From Streptomyces sp. A0958 (GTDB lineage Bacteria; Actinomycetota; Actinomycetes; Streptomycetales; Streptomycetaceae): a DNA stretch of 64,000 bases. Made by a program: the position numbers and the translations under genes. Below, piece by piece: positions 61,321 to 64,000 of the stretch (positions are counted from its first letter, which is position 1; the number at the start of each line of letters is the position of its first letter). The notes beneath the pieces were generated by a model. That model saw nothing but the letters and a program-made list of their open reading frames with translations. It had not been told where the DNA came from and searched no databases. The stretch spans positions 124,001 to 188,000 of the forward strand of contig NZ_SSBK01000002.1 of assembly GCF_004795035.1 (NCBI RefSeq), in the 5' to 3' direction.

Positions 61321-61371
61321 GACCAATGAGCGCGGGATTCCGGTTGCCCCGAGAGCTCCCCCCACCCCTCC

Positions 61372-63507
61372 TCAGGCGCCGTCACCCCCGGCCCGCCCGG
61401 TGTAGAAGGCCACCGTCAAGTCCTTGACCAGCGACTTGCGTTCGTAGTCGTCCAGCTCCACGAGGCCCCGGGCCGTCAGCCGGTTCACGGTGTCGTCCAC
61501 CGCGTCCACGACCGAGGTCAGGACGCTGTCCCGGTGCTTGGCGTCGATGGCCGCGATCCGGCGCCGCTGCATCGCGGCCGCCACCTCCGGCGCGTACTCG
61601 ATGCCGATCGGCTGGGCGGAGTACACCTCGATGCCGACCGGTTCGCAGTCCCCCTTCAGCATCCGCGTCAGCGCGTCGCCCACCGCCTCCGCGTCGCGCA
61701 GGGTGTGCGCGTCCTCGTGGAAGGCGTCGGCGGGCAGCTGGGACAGGACCCGGGCCATCGCCGCCTCGACCTGCTCGCGCAGGTACGCCTCGTGGTCCTC
61801 GATCCCCAGCACCGCCCGCACGGTGTCCTTGACCCGCCACACGACCAGGACGACGACCCGCAGCGCCGTACCGTTCGCGTCCATCGCGGGCAGCGGCTCG
61901 CTGCGCCAGTGCCGAAGCCGTACGTCGACCCGGCGGCGCAGCAGCAGCGGGCTGACCCACATCAGCCCGGTCCGCCGCACGCTCCCCCGGTACTGGCCGA
62001 AGAGCGTGAGCACCCACGCGCACCCGACCCGTCCCCGGCTCAGGCCGCCGAAGGCGAACAGCACCACGGCCGCCAGGACCACGAGCGCCGCCCAGGCGCC
62101 CGCGCCGAGCCCGTCGTACGGCCGTGGCCCGAGCCCGACCCTGGTGAGCAGCGCGTCCGGCACCGCGCCCGTCCACCACAGGGCACCTGCGGCCGCCGCG
62201 ATCCCGCCGAAGCCGGTGAGCAGGGCGGCCCAGCCGGGCAGCGCGGGGCCCGGCCGTTCGTGCAGCCGGGGGTCGGCGTCGGGCGAGGGCCGGATCGAGG
62301 GCCGTACCTGCGGCGTCCTCGGCACCGGCGGCCGCCGCACACCGGTCCCGGGCTCGCCCCCGCCCGCCCGCCGCACGGCGCTCTCGGGCGCGGCGGCGGC
62401 GTCCGCCCCGGCCTGCTGGTCATCGCGGAAGAGGAGGTGCACGGGGATGGAGGCGGTGCGCTCGTTGGCGATGACCGCCTGGTGCCGGCCGGTGTCCCAG
62501 GCCGAGTCGGTACGCGGCCCGGCGAGGACGGGCTCGGGAACGGGGGCCTCGGCAGCCGGTACGGGGAGAGGGCCGGGGGCCTCGGCAGCCGGTACGGGGA
62601 CTGAGGCGGGGGCCTCGGCAGCCGGTACGGGGAGAGGGCCGGGCTCGGGCGCGGGATCGGGGACGGGCAGGGCCGGCGGCGTGTCGGCCACCGCCTCCGC
62701 GCCCACCTCGTCCGCGCCCGCATCCTTCTCCGCGCCCACCTCGTCCGCGACCGTTTCCTTCTCCGCGCCCACCTCGTCCGCGACCGTTTCCTTCTCCGCG
62801 CCCGCAGGCACCGAAACCGAGGCCGAGGTCGCGCCGAGCGGCCCCCGGCGGTCGTCCTCACCCGGCACGAGATCGAGCACCAGATCGACCACGGAGTCGG
62901 GACCGGCCTCGGAACCGGCCCCGGAGCGAGAACCGGCCCCGGAGCGAGGATCGGCCCCGGAGCGAGGATCGGCGTCCGGACGAGGACCGACACCGGCCCC
63001 GGCACCGGCACCGGCACCGGCACCGGCACCCGCACCCGCACCCGCACCCGCACCCGCACCCGCACCCGCACCGACATCATCCACACGGGCATCCGCCGCG
63101 GCGCCCGGGCGCGGCCCTGGCTCCACCCAATCGTCCTCGTCACCACCCGGCACGTCGACCACCACCTCGCCCCCGGCGGGCACCGACACCGAGACCGGTG
63201 CGAAGACCGGGGGCGGGACGAGGGCGGTGTCCGCGACCGGTACCGCGTCCAGCACCGGCACCGCGTCCCTGACCGGCAGCGCATCCCTGACCGGCAGCGC
63301 GTCCACCACCAGCTCCGGGTCCGGCGCTCTCGCCGCCTCTCCCCTCGCGGCCCGCTCCCCCGCCGCCGCCCAGGCGTCCGTGACGCTGCCGGCTCCACCG
63401 GGGCCGACCCATTCCCGTACCGGGACCGTCCCGTATCTCTCCTCCCCGTACTCCGGCTCCTGCCCGTGCTCCGGGTTCCCGGAGCTGTCCGACACCGTGG
63501 ATCGCAT
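61372..63507 (-). CDS. SPFH/band-7 domain membrane protein with repeat-expanded N-terminus
   Basis: About 711 aa from the ATG at 63507, which has GGAGG 5 nt upstream (an ATG at 63522 has none). Residues 1 to about 390 are low complexity: Pro/Ala/Glu-rich blocks, a Gly-Ala dipeptide run (about residues 145-173), 11-residue repeats and PVPAAEAP repeats. Two membrane segments follow (GWAALLTGFGGIAAAAGALWW and AALVVLAAVVLFAFGGL), then a C-terminal SPFH domain (VSPLLLRRRVDVRLRHW, ALRVVVLVVWRVKD). Flotillin-like proteins organise membranes; the role of the long extension is unknown. Confidence 0.88.
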   Translation of the reverse strand: MRSTVSDSSGNPEHGQEPEYGEERYGTVPVREWVGPGGAGSVTDAWAAAGERAARGEAARAPDPELVVDALPVRDALPVRDAVPVLDAVPVADTALVPPPVFAPVSVSVPAGGEVVVDVPGGDEDDWVEPGPRPGAAADARVDDVGAGAGAGAGAGAGAGAGAGAGAGAGAGVGPRPDADPRSGADPRSGAGSRSGAGSEAGPDSVVDLVLDLVPGEDDRRGPLGATSASVSVPAGAEKETVADEVGAEKETVADEVGAEKDAGADEVGAEAVADTPPALPVPDPAPEPGPLPVPAAEAPASVPVPAAEAPGPLPVPAAEAPVPEPVLAGPRTDSAWDTGRHQAVIANERTASIPVHLLFRDDQQAGADAAAAPESAVRRAGGGEPGTGVRRPPVPRTPQVRPSIRPSPDADPRLHERPGPALPGWAALLTGFGGIAAAAGALWWTGAVPDALLTRVGLGPRPYDGLGAGAWAALVVLAAVVLFAFGGLSRGRVGCAWVLTLFGQYRGSVRRTGLMWVSPLLLRRRVDVRLRHWRSEPLPAMDANGTALRVVVLVVWRVKDTVRAVLGIEDHEAYLREQVEAAMARVLSQLPADAFHEDAHTLRDAEAVGDALTRMLKGDCEPVGIEVYSAQPIGIEYAPEVAAAMQRRRIAAIDAKHRDSVLTSVVDAVDDTVNRLTARGLVELDDYERKSLVKDLTVAFYTGRAGGDGA
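62701..62799 (-). repeat. 33-bp tandem repeat in the SPFH gene
   Basis: Three in-frame 33-nt units (62701-62733, 62734-62766, 62767-62799) encode EVGAEKETVAD-type 11-mers. The second and third units are identical. Confidence 0.85.
62995..63072 (-). repeat. Hexanucleotide repeat in the SPFH gene
   Basis: GGCACC and CGCACC units in a run of about 78 nt encode a Gly-Ala dipeptide tract on the minus strand. Such tracts change length easily. Confidence 0.85.
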
Positions 63508-63535
63508 TACCGCCTCCGTCATGTGCGTCGTCGTG

Positions 63536-64000
63536 TCACGCGAAGAGTCGCCGCCAGGTCTCCGGGCCCGGATAGCCGTCGGCCTCCGCGCCCCGCCAGC
63601 CCTGGGCCTTCTGGAAGGCCTCGACATTGCGCCGGTCCGCCTCGGTCCACCGAGGGTCGGGGCCCGACAGGTAGTACGTGCCGTATCCCTTCTTCACCAA
63701 CTGTTTGCCGAGCCTGTCGACATGGGTGTTGGACTGACCCGGCCGGAAATAGCCCCGCCCCGGGAAGGCCGGAACCCCCGCCGGGCCGTTCTGGCCGCTC
63801 GCGGCGGGGATGTCGTGGCCGGTTCCGGTCACCAGCAGCTCCCAGGTGTCGGGGCCGGGGATGCCGTCGGCCTCGGCGCCCTTCCAGCCCTGTGCTTGCT
63901 GGAACGCCTGGGTCGCCTTCCGGTCGGCGTCGGTCCAGACCGGATCGGGGCCGACCTTGTAGAAGCGCTTGCCGCCCCGGCTGACGAGCAGGGTGCCGAG
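63536..64000 (-). CDS. Peptidoglycan-binding protein with two repeats, N-terminus missing
   Basis: The gene enters from the right edge, so the N-terminus is missing. Two homologous domains are visible: FYKVGPDPVWTDADRKATQAF (then QGWKGAEADGIPGPDTWELL) and YYLSGPDPRWTEADRRNVEAF (then GWRGAEADGYPGPETWRRLF). Both fit the peptidoglycan-binding helical domain. It probably anchors an enzyme to the cell wall; any catalytic part lies outside the window. Confidence 0.87.
   Translation of the reverse strand, partial: LGTLLVSRGGKRFYKVGPDPVWTDADRKATQAFQQAQGWKGAEADGIPGPDTWELLVTGTGHDIPAASGQNGPAGVPAFPGRGYFRPGQSNTHVDRLGKQLVKKGYGTYYLSGPDPRWTEADRRNVEAFQKAQGWRGAEADGYPGPETWRRLFA

Overview
The window reads as one continuous stretch of a Streptomyces chromosome. 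GC content is very high with strongly biased third codon positions, GTG and TTG starts are common, and many genes have close relatives in Streptomyces: adpA with a bldA-dependent TTA codon, ornA, the cebEFG-bglC-cebR cellobiose cluster, desE, a cdgA-like c-di-GMP protein, and DasR, CebR and DmdR operator motifs. From memory, the gene order broadly follows the SCO2774-SCO2833 part of the S. coelicolor core. Several accessory cassettes are placed in that backbone. No phage, integrase, transposase, rRNA or CRISPR array was seen.

Layout: 1-4182 is an exopolysaccharide pair, a truncated processive GT2 synthase and a membrane acyltransferase fused to SGNH and GH16 domains. 4179-10774 is a TetR repressor (AccR type) divergent from the leucine-catabolic accD1-accA1-hmgL-acdH operon. 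10855-12692 is a small cassette (65-aa TTA-containing protein, GntR/UTRA regulator, YdcF-like protein) next to siderophore lipoprotein gene desE under an iron box. The desABCD biosynthesis genes that I expect beside desE are not here. 13846-18728 holds a GH20 hexosaminidase under a DasR-like site, a small unknown gene, glmS and a universal stress protein. 19619-21455 is adpA-ornA, followed by tRNA-His and an FMN glutamate-synthase-like protein.

23520-29881 is the cellobiose cluster (cebR, bglC, cebG, cebF, cebE, all minus strand) with three CebR boxes. 30470-33160 is a FadR-type regulator divergent from a leuA gene that has a leucine-rich leader peptide and attenuator. 33265-37048 is a secreted CBM2-GH18 protein downstream of a two-component system. 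37160-40767 holds a secreted protein, a spermidine-synthase-like protein, a small primase/polymerase-like protein and an XRE-TPR regulator. A cluster of REP-like repeats fills 40781-41153.

41160-48383 is the most unusual part. After a histidine phosphatase and a PAP2 membrane protein comes a tightly overlapping three-gene operon: a four-cysteine RecB/Cas4-like nuclease, an unrecognised 536-aa protein and an SF1 Upf1/Dna2-like helicase. Together they look like a Dna2 split over three polypeptides. They are followed by a small gene, a MITE-like inverted repeat and a primase/polymerase-like gene that ends inside a tRNA-Lys gene.

48374-58729 lies between two identical tRNA-Lys genes and carries an M6 protease, a PAS-GGDEF-EAL protein, an LLM oxidoreductase, an Asp/Glu-racemase-like protein and an Ehu-type amino-acid/ectoine ABC importer with an IclR regulator. 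The right end has an MFS exporter with a probably leaderless, operator-occupied promoter, a chitin-active LPMO under a DasR-like site, a repeat-expanded SPFH protein and a truncated peptidoglycan-binding protein.

Functionally the window combines polymer use (cellobiose, chitin, GlcNAc), branched-chain acyl-CoA breakdown, nutrient and developmental regulators (AdpA, CdgA-like) and one candidate DNA-processing system.
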